64,000 nt of DNA from Acinetobacter baylyi DSM 14961 = CIP 107474 (lineage in GTDB: Bacteria > Pseudomonadota > Gammaproteobacteria > Pseudomonadales > Moraxellaceae), in NCBI RefSeq assembly GCF_000368685.1, contig NZ_KB849625.1, positions 62,001 through 126,000 of the forward strand, written 5' to 3'. The notes below the pieces were generated by a model that ran no database searches, was not told the DNA's origin, and saw nothing but the letters and a program-made list of their open reading frames with translations. Positions 26,230-35,875 of the stretch are shown in pieces. A program made the position numbers and the translations under genes. Position 1 is the stretch's first letter. Each line of letters starts with the position of its first letter.

Positions 26230-28305
26230 TTAGGCAAAGATAGACAGCAAAGTTTGCTGCGCATTGTGTGCGGTTTCGCCTTCAGTAGATTCCACTCTTA
26301 CCCATGTTCCATCACTTTGCAATAACCATGCTTGCTGATTATCTTGTAAATAATTTAACAAACCTTGTTGGTAAATGCGTTTTTTCAAAGCTGAATCTTC
26401 AATCGGAAAACATGCTTCAACACGATTGAATAGATTACGATCCATCCAGTCTGCACTTGAGCAATAAATTCGTGCGTCACCATTATTACTAAAATAATAA
26501 ACACGCGTATGCTCAAGAAAGCGCCCCACAATCGAACGAACACGGATATTTTCTGAAAGCCCTGGCAAACCTGGACGTAAACAACAAATTGAACGAATAA
26601 TCAGATCAATTTGTACGCCAGCCTGAGAGGCTTCATATAGTTTATTGATCAATTGCAATTCGGTGAGTGCGTTGACTTTTACAATAATATGCGCAGGCTT
26701 TCCTGCTTTGACATTGGCAATTTCATCATCAATGAAATTGAGCAACTGCGCATGTAAGGTAAATGGCGCATGCAATAACTTTTTAAGTTTTGCCATTTTG
26801 CCCATACCTGTCAGTTCTTGAAAGATACGGTGCACATCTTCACATAGTTCTTTGTCGGTCGTTAACAGACCATAATCGGTATAGATTCTGGCATTTCCTG
26901 CATGGTAATTACCCGTACCCAAATGTACATAACGCACCAGTTTATTGTTTTCTCGGCGCACAACCATAATCATTTTGGCATGGGTTTTATAGCCTACAAT
27001 CCCATATACCACCACAGCCCCCGCTTCCTGAAGCACATTGGCAACTGCAATATTGGATTCTTCATCAAAACGGGCACGTAGCTCAATCACTGCGGTCACT
27101 TCTTTACCATTACGCGCGGCTTCAGCAAGAATCTGAACAATCTCGGAATCTGGACCACTGCGATACAGCGTTTGTTTGATTGCCAGCACTTGCGGATCAC
27201 GTGCAGCTTCACGCAAGAGATTAATGACAGGTGCAAATGATTCAAATGGATGATGCAGCAAGATGTCCTGCTTTTGCATTGCCGCAAAAATATTTTCTGA
27301 TTTTTTCAGGATTTTTGGAATAACAGGCGTATGTGAGTCGTAACGTAAATGCGGACGCTTGAAGTTTGACAATAAGCGAGCCAGATTGACAGGCCCTTCA
27401 ACCTTATAAAGCTGTTCTTCATCAAGATCAAATTCATCAAGCAGATATTCATAAATATGTTTTGGACAGTTTTCAGTCACTTCCAGACGTACAGCACGTC
27501 CAAAACGGCGTGAGCTCAACTCGCCTTTCAAGGCTTTTGCCAAATCTTCTACATCTTCATTTAATGCAAGATCTGCATTACGTGTTACACGAAATTGATA
27601 GCACCCCGTTGCGGTCATGCCCGGAAACAGATCTGAAACATGTTCATGAATGATTGCAGACAGCATCACATGATGCTCTTTTCCACCCGTAAGCTCATCA
27701 GGTAAACGAACCACACGTGGTAACGAACGAGGTGCAGGTACAACAGCCAGATCAATCTGTCGACCAAATGCATCTTTACCTTCAAGCGTAATCACAAAAT
27801 TGAGACTTTTATTGACTAAGCGAGGGAACGGATGCGCAGGATCCAGACTAATCGGGGTTAATACAGGTGCAACCTGCTCTTGAAAGTATTTTTTCACCCA
27901 AGATGACTGTGCTGGTGTTAATTCACCACGACGTAAAAAGCAAATATCTTCTTCACGCAATTTTGGCAATATCTCTTCATTTAAAATACGATATTGACGC
28001 TCAATCGCTGCATGTGCCGTCTTGGAAATTTGCTCAAGCACCTGTTTCGGTGTCAAACCATCTGGACTGCGGCTCTCATTACCTAAATCCAATTGCTCCA
28101 AAACGCCTGCCACACGAATTTCAAAGAATTCATCCAGATTACGAGAAAAGATTAATAGAAAATTCATGCGCTCCAATAATGGATGCAAAGGATCAACCGC
28201 TTGTTCCAAAACACGTAAATGGAAATCTAAAATAGAAAGTTCACGATTAATGTATCGATCATTATAAGTGTATTCTACTGGTGGTGTTGTCATCGCAGTA
28301 TTCAT
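26230..28305 (-). CDS. ppk1: polyphosphate kinase 1
   Basis: Reversibly polymerises the gamma-phosphate of ATP into polyphosphate at the inner membrane face. The 691 aa contain the N-terminal and middle domains ([31 protein letters not shown]) and two phospholipase-D-like C-terminal domains with the autophosphorylated histidine region ([33 protein letters not shown] split) and [18 protein letters not shown]. The start at 28305 has AGGG about 7 bases ahead; an ATG four codons later is possible. Single gene. Certain. Confidence 0.96.
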   Translation of the reverse strand: MNTAMTTPPVEYTYNDRYINRELSILDFHLRVLEQAVDPLHPLLERMNFLLIFSRNLDEFFEIRVAGVLEQLDLGNESRSPDGLTPKQVLEQISKTAHAAIERQYRILNEEILPKLREEDICFLRRGELTPAQSSWVKKYFQEQVAPVLTPISLDPAHPFPRLVNKSLNFVITLEGKDAFGRQIDLAVVPAPRSLPRVVRLPDELTGGKEHHVMLSAIIHEHVSDLFPGMTATGCYQFRVTRNADLALNEDVEDLAKALKGELSSRRFGRAVRLEVTENCPKHIYEYLLDEFDLDEEQLYKVEGPVNLARLLSNFKRPHLRYDSHTPVIPKILKKSENIFAAMQKQDILLHHPFESFAPVINLLREAARDPQVLAIKQTLYRSGPDSEIVQILAEAARNGKEVTAVIELRARFDEESNIAVANVLQEAGAVVVYGIVGYKTHAKMIMVVRRENNKLVRYVHLGTGNYHAGNARIYTDYGLLTTDKELCEDVHRIFQELTGMGKMAKLKKLLHAPFTLHAQLLNFIDDEIANVKAGKPAHIIVKVNALTELQLINKLYEASQAGVQIDLIIRSICCLRPGLPGLSENIRVRSIVGRFLEHTRVYYFSNNGDARIYCSSADWMDRNLFNRVEACFPIEDSALKKRIYQQGLLNYLQDNQQAWLLQSDGTWVRVESTEGETAHNAQQTLLSIFA

Positions 28306-28371
28306 GCGCTAACCCTATCCTATGATGCAAAATTCTGTAATTAGTATGCTTCAAAATTATTTCAATTACAT

Positions 28372-28400
28372 AAAAAAACACCCCTTAAACGTGTTTTTTT
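28372..28400 (-). terminator. rho-independent terminator of mtgA
   Basis: AAAAACAC / GTGTTTTT stem with a 9-base loop, downstream of mtgA on the minus strand. The stem is A/T-rich and so weak. Confidence 0.6.
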
Positions 28401-28426
28401 ATGTTTTTTATCCAAAGTTTATCTTT

Positions 28427-29101
28427 TTACGGAATCTCACTATAACGCATATATTTTAGAGTAAAGCGCTTCTTAAATTTAAAGCGTGGATCATTACGGT
28501 TTTCTTGATAATATTTTGGATTGGGTAAAAGTGCAGCCAGAAATGCAGCCTGATCACGTGTTAAGTTTTGCGCGCTCCGATGAAAATAGTAATGTGAAGC
28601 TGCTTCTACCCCATAGAGATGATCACCAAATTGAACAGAGTTCATATAAACTTCCAAAATACGCTGCTTAGACCACATGCGCTCCATCATCCAAGTGGCT
28701 ATCGCTTCTTGTCCCTTTCGAATCAATGATCGTTGATTATATAAAAACAAGTTTTTGGCAAGCTGCTGGGAAATTGTAGATCCACCATTTACGACTTCAC
28801 CTGACTTTTCATTCTTTTCTAAAGCGTATTGAATTCCTTCCCAGTCAAAACCATGATGATGAACAAATTTGCCATCTTCGGCTGCCACCACAGCCTTTTT
28901 AAAATTATCACTAATTTCGTCATAATCTCGCCATTGCTGTTGAATGGGTTTAGAAGAGTCAGACCAGTAATCTAAACGCATAAACATGGTCGTTTCTACA
29001 GGGTGTGTTCTCCACCACGCCAGACTACAAAAAATCCATAATTGTATTAACAGCACAAAACTGACAAGAATTAACACTGCGCGAACAATAAATCTTTTCA
29101 T
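28427..29101 (-). CDS. mtgA: monofunctional biosynthetic peptidoglycan transglycosylase
   Basis: Polymerises lipid II into glycan strands without a transpeptidase domain. It has 224 aa with one N-terminal membrane segment (about residues 5-28) and a GT51 domain: catalytic Glu75 in [14 protein letters not shown], then [15 protein letters not shown], and the second glutamate region [13 protein letters not shown]. Length fits the MtgA family. It is alone, with an 80-base spacer to a divergent rhomboid gene. Confidence 0.95.
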   Translation of the reverse strand: MKRFIVRAVLILVSFVLLIQLWIFCSLAWWRTHPVETTMFMRLDYWSDSSKPIQQQWRDYDEISDNFKKAVVAAEDGKFVHHHGFDWEGIQYALEKNEKSGEVVNGGSTISQQLAKNLFLYNQRSLIRKGQEAIATWMMERMWSKQRILEVYMNSVQFGDHLYGVEAASHYYFHRSAQNLTRDQAAFLAALLPNPKYYQENRNDPRFKFKKRFTLKYMRYSEIP

Positions 29102-29180
29102 GCCAGTTTGTTTCTCCAGAAATATTGATAATTCATGCTAAGCTAATCGAAATCTTATCCATGTATAACAAAAGCATAGC

Positions 29181-30011
29181 ATGTCTGAACTTACACCTCC
29201 GCAGATAAATCGTAAACTTGATCTTCACGCATGGTGGATGACCGCCATGCTGATTGCTATTAATGTAGGTTTATTTGTCTGGCAAATTTTGCATGGGGTA
29301 GATGCCAGTAATCCGGCACCTGCGGATGCAATTCGCTGGGGAGCTGATTTTGCACCCCTTACCTATCTGGAACAGCCGCAACGCCTCATCACCAGCATGT
29401 TTTTCCATTTTGGGTTTGTACATTTGGCACTCAACATGTGGGCTTTATATATTTTTGGAAGTCTTGCTGAGCAAATATTGGGACGTTTTTACTTCATAGG
29501 CTTATATTTTTTAGCAGGTTTAATGGGAAGCTTACTCAGTGGTTATATGAGTATTCAGGACAGCTATGAACTGCTGAACCATTTCAATTCCATTGCGGGA
29601 AGTCAGTCGTCGCTCATCCCACATATTGCAGCAGGAGCTTCAGGGGCAGTGATGGGGCTTGGCGGCGCACTTACCATTCTTGCTTTTTTTCCGCCATTAC
29701 CTTTACAGCGCTTTATTTTAGATAAGAAAGCATTGTTGATTGTGATGGGGATCAATCTGGCATTCGGATTTATGACCATTGGCATTAATAATTCTGCACA
29801 TATCGGTGGCATGATCATGGGCGCATTTCTGGTATTTATCTGGTATTTATTTCAAAAAATGAAGGCGCAAATGCTAGGAAACTTAATAGGGCTAGTGAGC
29901 GGTAGTCTTGTTTGTGTTGTTTTTTATCAATATTGCATTAGCTTACTTCCACCGATTACCCCATTTTGGCAAATGATTTTGTCACAAATGAGTCAGCAGC
30001 TTGGACGCTAA
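29181..30011 (+). CDS. rhomboid family intramembrane serine protease
   Basis: A 276-residue membrane protease with about seven hydrophobic segments. The catalytic dyad is Ser154 in GASGAVMG and His207 in NNSAHIGG; HLALNMWALYIFG (residues 81-93) gives the oxyanion asparagine and L1 loop of rhomboids. A large insert between the loop and the catalytic serine (NHFNSIAGSQSSL) is unusual but typical of this bacterial branch. One of two rhomboids in this window; substrates are unknown. Its 3' end faces the ybbP-like gene with only 21 bases between. Confidence 0.9.
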   Translation: MSELTPPQINRKLDLHAWWMTAMLIAINVGLFVWQILHGVDASNPAPADAIRWGADFAPLTYLEQPQRLITSMFFHFGFVHLALNMWALYIFGSLAEQILGRFYFIGLYFLAGLMGSLLSGYMSIQDSYELLNHFNSIAGSQSSLIPHIAAGASGAVMGLGGALTILAFFPPLPLQRFILDKKALLIVMGINLAFGFMTIGINNSAHIGGMIMGAFLVFIWYLFQKMKAQMLGNLIGLVSGSLVCVVFYQYCISLLPPITPFWQMILSQMSQQLGR

Positions 30012-30032
30012 CGCCATCCAAGCTGATACTTA

Positions 30033-32504
30033 TTATGATGACTGGTTAAGTTCCCTTAAACTTTGCAAAGGTGGAATGTCACACAAATAACTTAATCGGT
30101 AGCGACCAATCATTGCACAAATTAACATCATTAATACTGGAAGAATCAGCCAGATCTCGATATGCCATTGAATAGCAATATTCATCTTATAACTTGCAAT
30201 TGCACTGATCACCTCGGCAAACAAACAAGCCACAACACCTGACAGTAATCCGATCAAGCCAACTTCAAACATGAGCATATTTTTCAGTTTGCGTTTCGAG
30301 ATCCCAAATGAGCGTAATAAAGCGACTTCACGTCGACGCTCATCCATCAGCAAATTCAGACAAGCAATGAGTACCAATACTCCTGACACCCCCACCAAGA
30401 CTGCCAGTATCGTAATAATCTGAACCAATACTCCAACCAAACGTTTCACTTCATCCAAAATTAAGCTGACATCGATAAATACTGTATTGGAAAATTGTTG
30501 AATCACCGCGATTAGTTTTGTTTTATCTTGAAGTGGGACATAGAAGCTTCCCAGATAACTTCCTGCATTTTCATCCATGGTAGAGGGTGAGAAAATAAAG
30601 AAAAAATTGGGACTAAAGCTTTCCCATTCCACTGTTCTTAAATTAACTACTCTGGCAGACAAAGGACCTTCTGGAAGCTGAAATGTCAATTGATCTCCAA
30701 TCTTGATGCCAAGCTCTTGAGCCAGCTTAGACTCCACCGAAACTTGATTGACCTGATTAAATCGTGTAATACCAGTAATGATCTGGTTATCTTCAGGAAA
30801 ACTTTGTGCTTGCGTGAGATTTAACTCACGGCGCAAGGCATTATTCTGTTTAATCTGATCAGCTGTAAAAGGCTGATCATTTTTGGCAATCAGGCGACCA
30901 CGAATATTGGGATAGAGTGGCGTACTTTTCCACTCATTTTGCTTAAGTTGTTGCTTGAGCTGTGGCATTTCAAAAGGCGGTAAACCGTAAACAAACTGGT
31001 TCGGTGTTCCTTCAGGTAACTGTTGCTGCCAACGCTCCAGTAAATCTACCCGAAGTACACTCAATACTGTAATTAAGCTAATTCCCAATGCCAGTGCGGT
31101 AATCTGAAGCGCAGTTTGGTGTGGTAAACGTACATAAGCTGATAAACGATTTCGGAGTGTTTTTAGAAATTTAAGTAAACTCCACACGATGCCATAGAGC
31201 AACAGACTCAACAGTAAAATTGCAGCCAGCATCATGCCACTCAATGGGATATTTTCACTCAGGATCAAGCTAAAAATAATCAGACTGGATATACCTGCCA
31301 AAAACGTTAAACTCAATGAACGCTTGGAGCGTATTTCTTGCCTGATCACACGGATTGGCGGTGTATTTAGTAACTCCCACACACTTGGTAAAATAAAACC
31401 AAATAACACCACGACACTGGTAAAAATAGCGATTGGTAAAGGCCCAGCAATCAGATGCATAGCCGAAAAACCAATATTTAATTGAGGCATTAACTGGAGC
31501 ATGAGCTGTAATAATCCATACCCCAGCCCAATTCCAATGAGCGTTCCCGTACCAATCGAAATCAGGCTTACGATACTCAGTAGTCCGATATAGGCACGCA
31601 AGATTTGCCATTTGCTCGCGCCAAGACAACGGATTAAAGCGATATGATCTTGGTTTTGCTGCACATAGCGTTGACTGGTCAGCGCAATTGCAATTCCACA
31701 TAGCAAGATGGTTAAAATATTGGCGAGTTGAAGAAAAGTATCCAGATTCTCAATCGGCTTCATCAAACGAGCGTTGTTTTGAGTCGCGTCTCTTAACCGC
31801 AATGTCGCCTGATTTTCAGAACTTTCATTGTCACTATTCGGCTGCTGAAGATGCTTAAATTGCTGCGAAAACGTTTTTGTTTGTTCTGGATTCCCAGCCA
31901 TTAACAGACGATATTCGATACGGCTGCCAGTCTGAATCGCATTGGTTTTTGCCACATCCTGCTGATTGATCATGACCGTGGGTGAAAAACCCGAAAATCC
32001 AAGTTCCTGATTGGAATCATGCTGAATCAACCCTGTAAATTTAAATTGACCATCTGCAATAAACACCAAGTCATTTAATTTCACTTTCAGTAGATCTCTG
32101 GCACGAGGGCTTAGCCAAACCTCTCCACGACGCAGCGTTTGCTGTACAGGATCAATTTTCAAATCCCCTCTTAACGGAAATTTATGATCTATTGCTTTGA
32201 CATTAACCATCACAAAATTTTGATCGGTGCGCGCCATAGAGCTGAATAAAGTGACTTTGGACTGCTGTAATCCGTCTTGCTGTGCCTGTGCTGTCCATTG
32301 CTGAGCAATTGGCTCTTGATCAGATAAAACCAAATCGGCTGCCAACATTTCTGCTGCCTGTAAGCTGACTGCCTGCTTGACCTGATCATTACTAAACTTC
32401 AATGCTGTTGTCGCACTGATCGCCAGTGATAGCGCAATAATGAGTAGATATAAGCCACCCGTACGAAAACTTTGCAATAATAATGGTTTCAGGATTGAAC
32501 TCAT
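30033..32504 (-). CDS. ABC transporter permease, YbbP-like (FtsX domains)
   Basis: An 823-residue permease with two FtsX-type domains and about ten membrane segments: one N-terminal helix, a large periplasmic MacB-like domain, a central block of helices (about 265-490) and a C-terminal block of three (about 695-810; VQIITILAVLVGVSGVLVLIACLNLL). It resembles E. coli YbbP. The start ATG 32504 overlaps the stop of the ATPase gene by 4 bases (ATGA) and has CTGGAG 5 bases ahead; the longer frame is rejected. With the ATPase it is expected to extract or move a lipophilic or envelope substrate, unknown. Confidence 0.9.
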   Translation of the reverse strand: MSSILKPLLLQSFRTGGLYLLIIALSLAISATTALKFSNDQVKQAVSLQAAEMLAADLVLSDQEPIAQQWTAQAQQDGLQQSKVTLFSSMARTDQNFVMVNVKAIDHKFPLRGDLKIDPVQQTLRRGEVWLSPRARDLLKVKLNDLVFIADGQFKFTGLIQHDSNQELGFSGFSPTVMINQQDVAKTNAIQTGSRIEYRLLMAGNPEQTKTFSQQFKHLQQPNSDNESSENQATLRLRDATQNNARLMKPIENLDTFLQLANILTILLCGIAIALTSQRYVQQNQDHIALIRCLGASKWQILRAYIGLLSIVSLISIGTGTLIGIGLGYGLLQLMLQLMPQLNIGFSAMHLIAGPLPIAIFTSVVVLFGFILPSVWELLNTPPIRVIRQEIRSKRSLSLTFLAGISSLIIFSLILSENIPLSGMMLAAILLLSLLLYGIVWSLLKFLKTLRNRLSAYVRLPHQTALQITALALGISLITVLSVLRVDLLERWQQQLPEGTPNQFVYGLPPFEMPQLKQQLKQNEWKSTPLYPNIRGRLIAKNDQPFTADQIKQNNALRRELNLTQAQSFPEDNQIITGITRFNQVNQVSVESKLAQELGIKIGDQLTFQLPEGPLSARVVNLRTVEWESFSPNFFFIFSPSTMDENAGSYLGSFYVPLQDKTKLIAVIQQFSNTVFIDVSLILDEVKRLVGVLVQIITILAVLVGVSGVLVLIACLNLLMDERRREVALLRSFGISKRKLKNMLMFEVGLIGLLSGVVACLFAEVISAIASYKMNIAIQWHIEIWLILPVLMMLICAMIGRYRLSYLCDIPPLQSLRELNQSS

Positions 32505-33205
32505 ACTTGCTCCAGTTGATTGATATCTTGACTCAACTGACCATCTTCCAGATGGAAATGACGCTGGCATTGTTGCGCAAGTTTAAGATCGTGCGTAACC
32601 AATATTAAAGTGGTGCCCAGCTCACGATTTAAATCAAATAATAAATTTTCAATTTCTTGGGCGGTTTGTCCATCCAGATTTCCCGTTGGTTCATCTGCGA
32701 ATATGAGTTTTGGTTCTGCAATCAGGGCACGTGCAATTGCAACTCGTTGCTGTTCTCCCCCTGAAAGAACTTTTGGCGTTTGTTCAATTTGTCGCTCCAA
32801 ACCAACACGAGACAGCCATGAACGTGCTTTTTTCTCGGCAACTTTATAATTAAAATTTGGCTGCAATCGCATTGGTAACATTACGTTTTCCAATGCGCTT
32901 AGATGAGGTAAGAGTTGAAAAGATTGAAAGACAAATCCGATATTGGCAAGCCTGATCTGAGCACGTTGTTCTTCAGTTAATGTATGTACTGCTTGCCCAC
33001 ACACCCATAACTCGCCAGAGGTTGGACGATCCAATGTCGCCAAAACCCCCAGCAAAGTCGATTTACCAGAACCAGAACGTCCTGTGATTGCCACCTGCTC
33101 GCCTGCAAAAATCTCGAGATCAATATCATGTAAAATCGTTAAAACTTTGTTATTAAATTGCACCGATTGTGTGACTTGATGGGCAGCGATCATTGGTTGT
33201 GGCAT
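32501..33205 (-). CDS. ABC transporter ATP-binding protein, YbbA-like
   Basis: A 234-residue ATPase of the LolD/MacB/YbbA group: Walker A GRSGSGKST, Q-loop FVFQSFQLLP, signature LSGGEQQRVAIARAL, Walker B KLIFADEPTGNLD and H-loop LVTHD. The start at 33205 (MPQPMIAAHQ) has AGGGGA about 11 bases upstream; ATG 33193 is an alternative and the longest frame to 33253 would overlap tesA. The gene is divergent from tesA and coupled to the YbbP-like permease, the same ybbA-ybbP/tesA arrangement as in E. coli. Confidence 0.92.
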   Translation of the reverse strand: MPQPMIAAHQVTQSVQFNNKVLTILHDIDLEIFAGEQVAITGRSGSGKSTLLGVLATLDRPTSGELWVCGQAVHTLTEEQRAQIRLANIGFVFQSFQLLPHLSALENVMLPMRLQPNFNYKVAEKKARSWLSRVGLERQIEQTPKVLSGGEQQRVAIARALIAEPKLIFADEPTGNLDGQTAQEIENLLFDLNRELGTTLILVTHDLKLAQQCQRHFHLEDGQLSQDINQLEQV

Positions 33206-33247
33206 GATGGTAAATATCCCCTTTGGTGAAAACTTCGACAATCTACT

Positions 33248-33883
33248 ATGCAACTGTATAACATGTTTTTAGACGGGAAATGGGCAAAATGGTTCTTGAT
33301 TGGTTCATTTAGCGTAATACCTTTTACAGTTTCGGCAAAAACCATTCTTATCTTAGGCGACAGTCTGAGTGCGGGTTATGGCATTAACCCCGAACAGGGC
33401 TGGGTCGCTTTATTACAAAAACGTCTGGATCAACAATTTCCCAAGCAGCATAAAGTCATTAATGCCAGTGTAAGTGGGGAAACCACCAGTGGTGCTTTAG
33501 CTCGTTTACCCAAACTACTTACTACTTATCGACCTAATGTGGTGGTCATTGAGCTTGGTGGTAATGATGCATTAAGAGGACAACCGCCTCAAATGATTCA
33601 AAGTAATCTGGAAAAATTAATCCAGCACAGCCAAAAGGCAAAATCTAAAGTCGTGGTGTTTGGAATGAAAATACCACCAAATTATGGCACTGCCTATAGT
33701 CAGGCATTTGAAAATAATTATAAGGTAGTGAGTCAAACATATCAGGTTAAGTTGTTGCCATTTTTTCTTGATGGTGTGGCTGGACACAAAAGTCTAATGC
33801 AAAATGACCAGATCCATCCAAATGCCAAAGCCCAGTCAATCTTGCTAAATAACGCATACCCATATATTAAAGGCGCTTTATAA
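33248..33883 (+). CDS. tesA: multifunctional lysophospholipase/thioesterase (GDSL/SGNH)
   Basis: A 211-residue periplasmic SGNH hydrolase. A hydrophobic signal segment ends at VSA (residue 30), then block I ILILGDSLSAGYG with nucleophile Ser39, block II SVSGETTSG (Gly), block III LGGNDALRG (Asn), and block V DQIHPNAKAQ with Asp and His. E. coli TesA hydrolyses acyl-CoA, lysophospholipid and some esters. Two starts, 33248 and 33263, are possible, neither with a clear ribosome site. It is divergent from the ybbAP pair, conserved synteny. Confidence 0.93.
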   Translation: MQLYNMFLDGKWAKWFLIGSFSVIPFTVSAKTILILGDSLSAGYGINPEQGWVALLQKRLDQQFPKQHKVINASVSGETTSGALARLPKLLTTYRPNVVVIELGGNDALRGQPPQMIQSNLEKLIQHSQKAKSKVVVFGMKIPPNYGTAYSQAFENNYKVVSQTYQVKLLPFFLDGVAGHKSLMQNDQIHPNAKAQSILLNNAYPYIKGAL

Positions 33884-33893
33884 AGCGCCTTTA
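33869..33893 (+). terminator. hairpin overlapping tesA stop
   Basis: AAAGGCGCTTTATAAAGCGCCTTTA, a near-perfect palindrome that includes the tesA stop codon. The T tract is short, so moderate confidence as a terminator for tesA and the convergent carbonic anhydrase. Confidence 0.65.
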
Positions 33894-33921
33894 GTCCAAT
33901 TGCATGACAGCATATCAGGAC

Positions 33922-34536
33922 TTAGAAATCAAAAAAATTGACTTCTCCTGTTTCGAGTGAGTACTCAGCACCCACCACAATCATTTTGCCTTTTGCAATC
34001 AGGCTTTCCAGTACAGCAGATCCATGTCTTAATTGATTAACCGAAGCAAAAACATTAGAACGTACCGCATGCATGCATAATTTTTTGTGGTCATGTTTGA
34101 GATCGGTTTGCAACAGGATTTCAACCGATGGTCGTACACGATTCACAATCGACATCAAATTATCTGAAGGTGGATTTTCTGGGTCAAGCAAAGTATCTAC
34201 AGTTGCTTGTATTGCACCACAATGACTGTGACCGAGCACCACAACAACTGCGCAATCATAACGTTCTGCTGCGAACTCAACACTACCTACCTGAGATGGC
34301 GCAACGATATTACCTGCAACACGAATGACAAATAAATCACCCAGTCCTTGGTCAAATACCTGCTCAGCAGGTACACGCGAGTCTGAACAGCCTAAAATAA
34401 TCGCAAAAGGATTTTGAGCTTCTGCCATTTCAGCACGCTCCTGATGCGACAAAAGCCGTGGATGGGTAGTATCCCCTTTTACAAATCTTTGGTTGCCAGC
34501 TTTTAGACGATCCAACGCTTCTTGTGCCGTTAACAT
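33922..34536 (-). CDS. can: beta-class carbonic anhydrase
   Basis: Interconverts CO2 and bicarbonate in the cytoplasm. The 204 aa contain the zinc ligands Cys50 (ILGCSDSRVPAE, with the Asp52-Arg54 dyad), His103 and Cys106 (LGHSHCGA). Length and motifs fit the bacterial Can type. It starts at ATG 34536 and is convergent with tesA. Bicarbonate supply matters for carboxylases; no operon partner is seen. Confidence 0.95.
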   Translation of the reverse strand: MLTAQEALDRLKAGNQRFVKGDTTHPRLLSHQERAEMAEAQNPFAIILGCSDSRVPAEQVFDQGLGDLFVIRVAGNIVAPSQVGSVEFAAERYDCAVVVVLGHSHCGAIQATVDTLLDPENPPSDNLMSIVNRVRPSVEILLQTDLKHDHKKLCMHAVRSNVFASVNQLRHGSAVLESLIAKGKMIVVGAEYSLETGEVNFFDF

Positions 34537-34811
34537 TTATTCTACCATCCAACAAAAAGTTTGATTTAGTTTAATCAGCTCACATCGGAAAGTCACTGAC
34601 AAAAACTCAACTCTTCTCTTGAATATGTTGGCCGACAATATTTTCACCAGTTTTGTTTAGCTTAATGATTTATTTTAAATTTTATTATTTTTTGTTTATT
34701 CTGTATTCTTCAATCAATGTTAAATCATTTGCGATTCTCCACGTTCATAGTCATTTCAAATATCTGCTGTATCTTTTAGTATTAAGCTAACTCAAGCGTG
34801 ACCAGACCACT

Positions 34812-35810
34812 ATGCAAAAACATCCTGTTATCGAGCAGCTCATCGAAGCACACCTTGAATTTTTAGCGCAAGAATTTTCAATGCCTGATACAATTCATGA
34901 TGAATTTAATGCGTTTTATCATTGGCTCAAACAACAGCAACTAAAAAATATCTGGACCTTTGAGCAAATTTATCAGCTCATTCAAAAACAAATTCTAGAC
35001 ACTCCTGCCAGCGCTTTCCTAATCGAACAAATTGCTGAGCATATCCGTTTTGCCCTAATTCATCCTATTAATGATCAGACCAAGATTGAGGATGTCATTC
35101 CTGTATTGACCATTGACCAAATTGCACAATACGTTGCGAGTAAAGCCGAACATCGTCAGGCACTTATTAAGCAAGTGACGACTAATCCCGCTTTTTCTGC
35201 CATGGTGACACAACTGATTCAGCATGCCATACAGGATTATATGGATAATTCACTTATGGCAAAGAAGGTGCCAGGTGTGGGGCGCTTTATGAAGATGGGC
35301 AAGTCTGTGCTTGAGTCTGTGACAGACTCTAACCTTGATGATACGGTAAACAACTATTTGCAGAAAAATATCATCAAGCTCAGTCAGCTGAGTGAAACTG
35401 TACTCAATCAGCATTTTAGCGAAGAAAAGCTTTATCATTTTCAAGCTAATCTTTGGCATAAAATTAAGCTTCAACCTTTAAATGTGTTGCGTCGTTATGT
35501 TGAAGTCAATGATTTGCCTAAAACTGTTGAGCTTGGTCATGAAATCTGGGAACACATTCGTCAGACAGATTATTTGAAACAACAAGTTCATGATGGCGTC
35601 TATGCCTGGTATGCTCGAAATCAGGAGCGTTCTTTTGATTTATTATTACACGACCTGAATATTGATGAAAATTTGATTCAAAATGAGTTGACCCAACTGC
35701 TTAATCCAATTATTCAGGAAATGATTCAATCTAAATATTTACGTGAACGTGCTCGACTTTATTTGGAAAAATTTTATTATTCAGAGCAAATTCAGCAAAT
35801 ATTAAAGTAA
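34812..35810 (+). CDS. conserved hypothetical helical protein
   Basis: A 332-residue, Gln- and Leu-rich, almost all-helical soluble protein with no signal peptide and no membrane span. It contains a central glycine-containing stretch KKVPGVGRFMKMGKSVLES (near 150-168) flanked by long amphipathic helices, and ends YYSEQIQQILK. I do not recognise the family. It stands alone with a 275-base spacer upstream and a strong terminator downstream. Confidence 0.8.
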   Translation: MQKHPVIEQLIEAHLEFLAQEFSMPDTIHDEFNAFYHWLKQQQLKNIWTFEQIYQLIQKQILDTPASAFLIEQIAEHIRFALIHPINDQTKIEDVIPVLTIDQIAQYVASKAEHRQALIKQVTTNPAFSAMVTQLIQHAIQDYMDNSLMAKKVPGVGRFMKMGKSVLESVTDSNLDDTVNNYLQKNIIKLSQLSETVLNQHFSEEKLYHFQANLWHKIKLQPLNVLRRYVEVNDLPKTVELGHEIWEHIRQTDYLKQQVHDGVYAWYARNQERSFDLLLHDLNIDENLIQNELTQLLNPIIQEMIQSKYLRERARLYLEKFYYSEQIQQILK

Positions 35811-35815
35811 ATATT

Positions 35816-35858
35816 AAAAAAAAGATCCGCAATATCTGAATTGCGGATCTTTTTTTTT
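35816..35858. terminator. bidirectional rho-independent terminator
   Basis: GATCCGCAAT / ATTGCGGATC stem with long flanking A and T runs between the convergent unknown gene and the TonB receptor gene. Confidence 0.93.
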
Positions 35859-35875
35859 AACAGAACCTAAAGATT

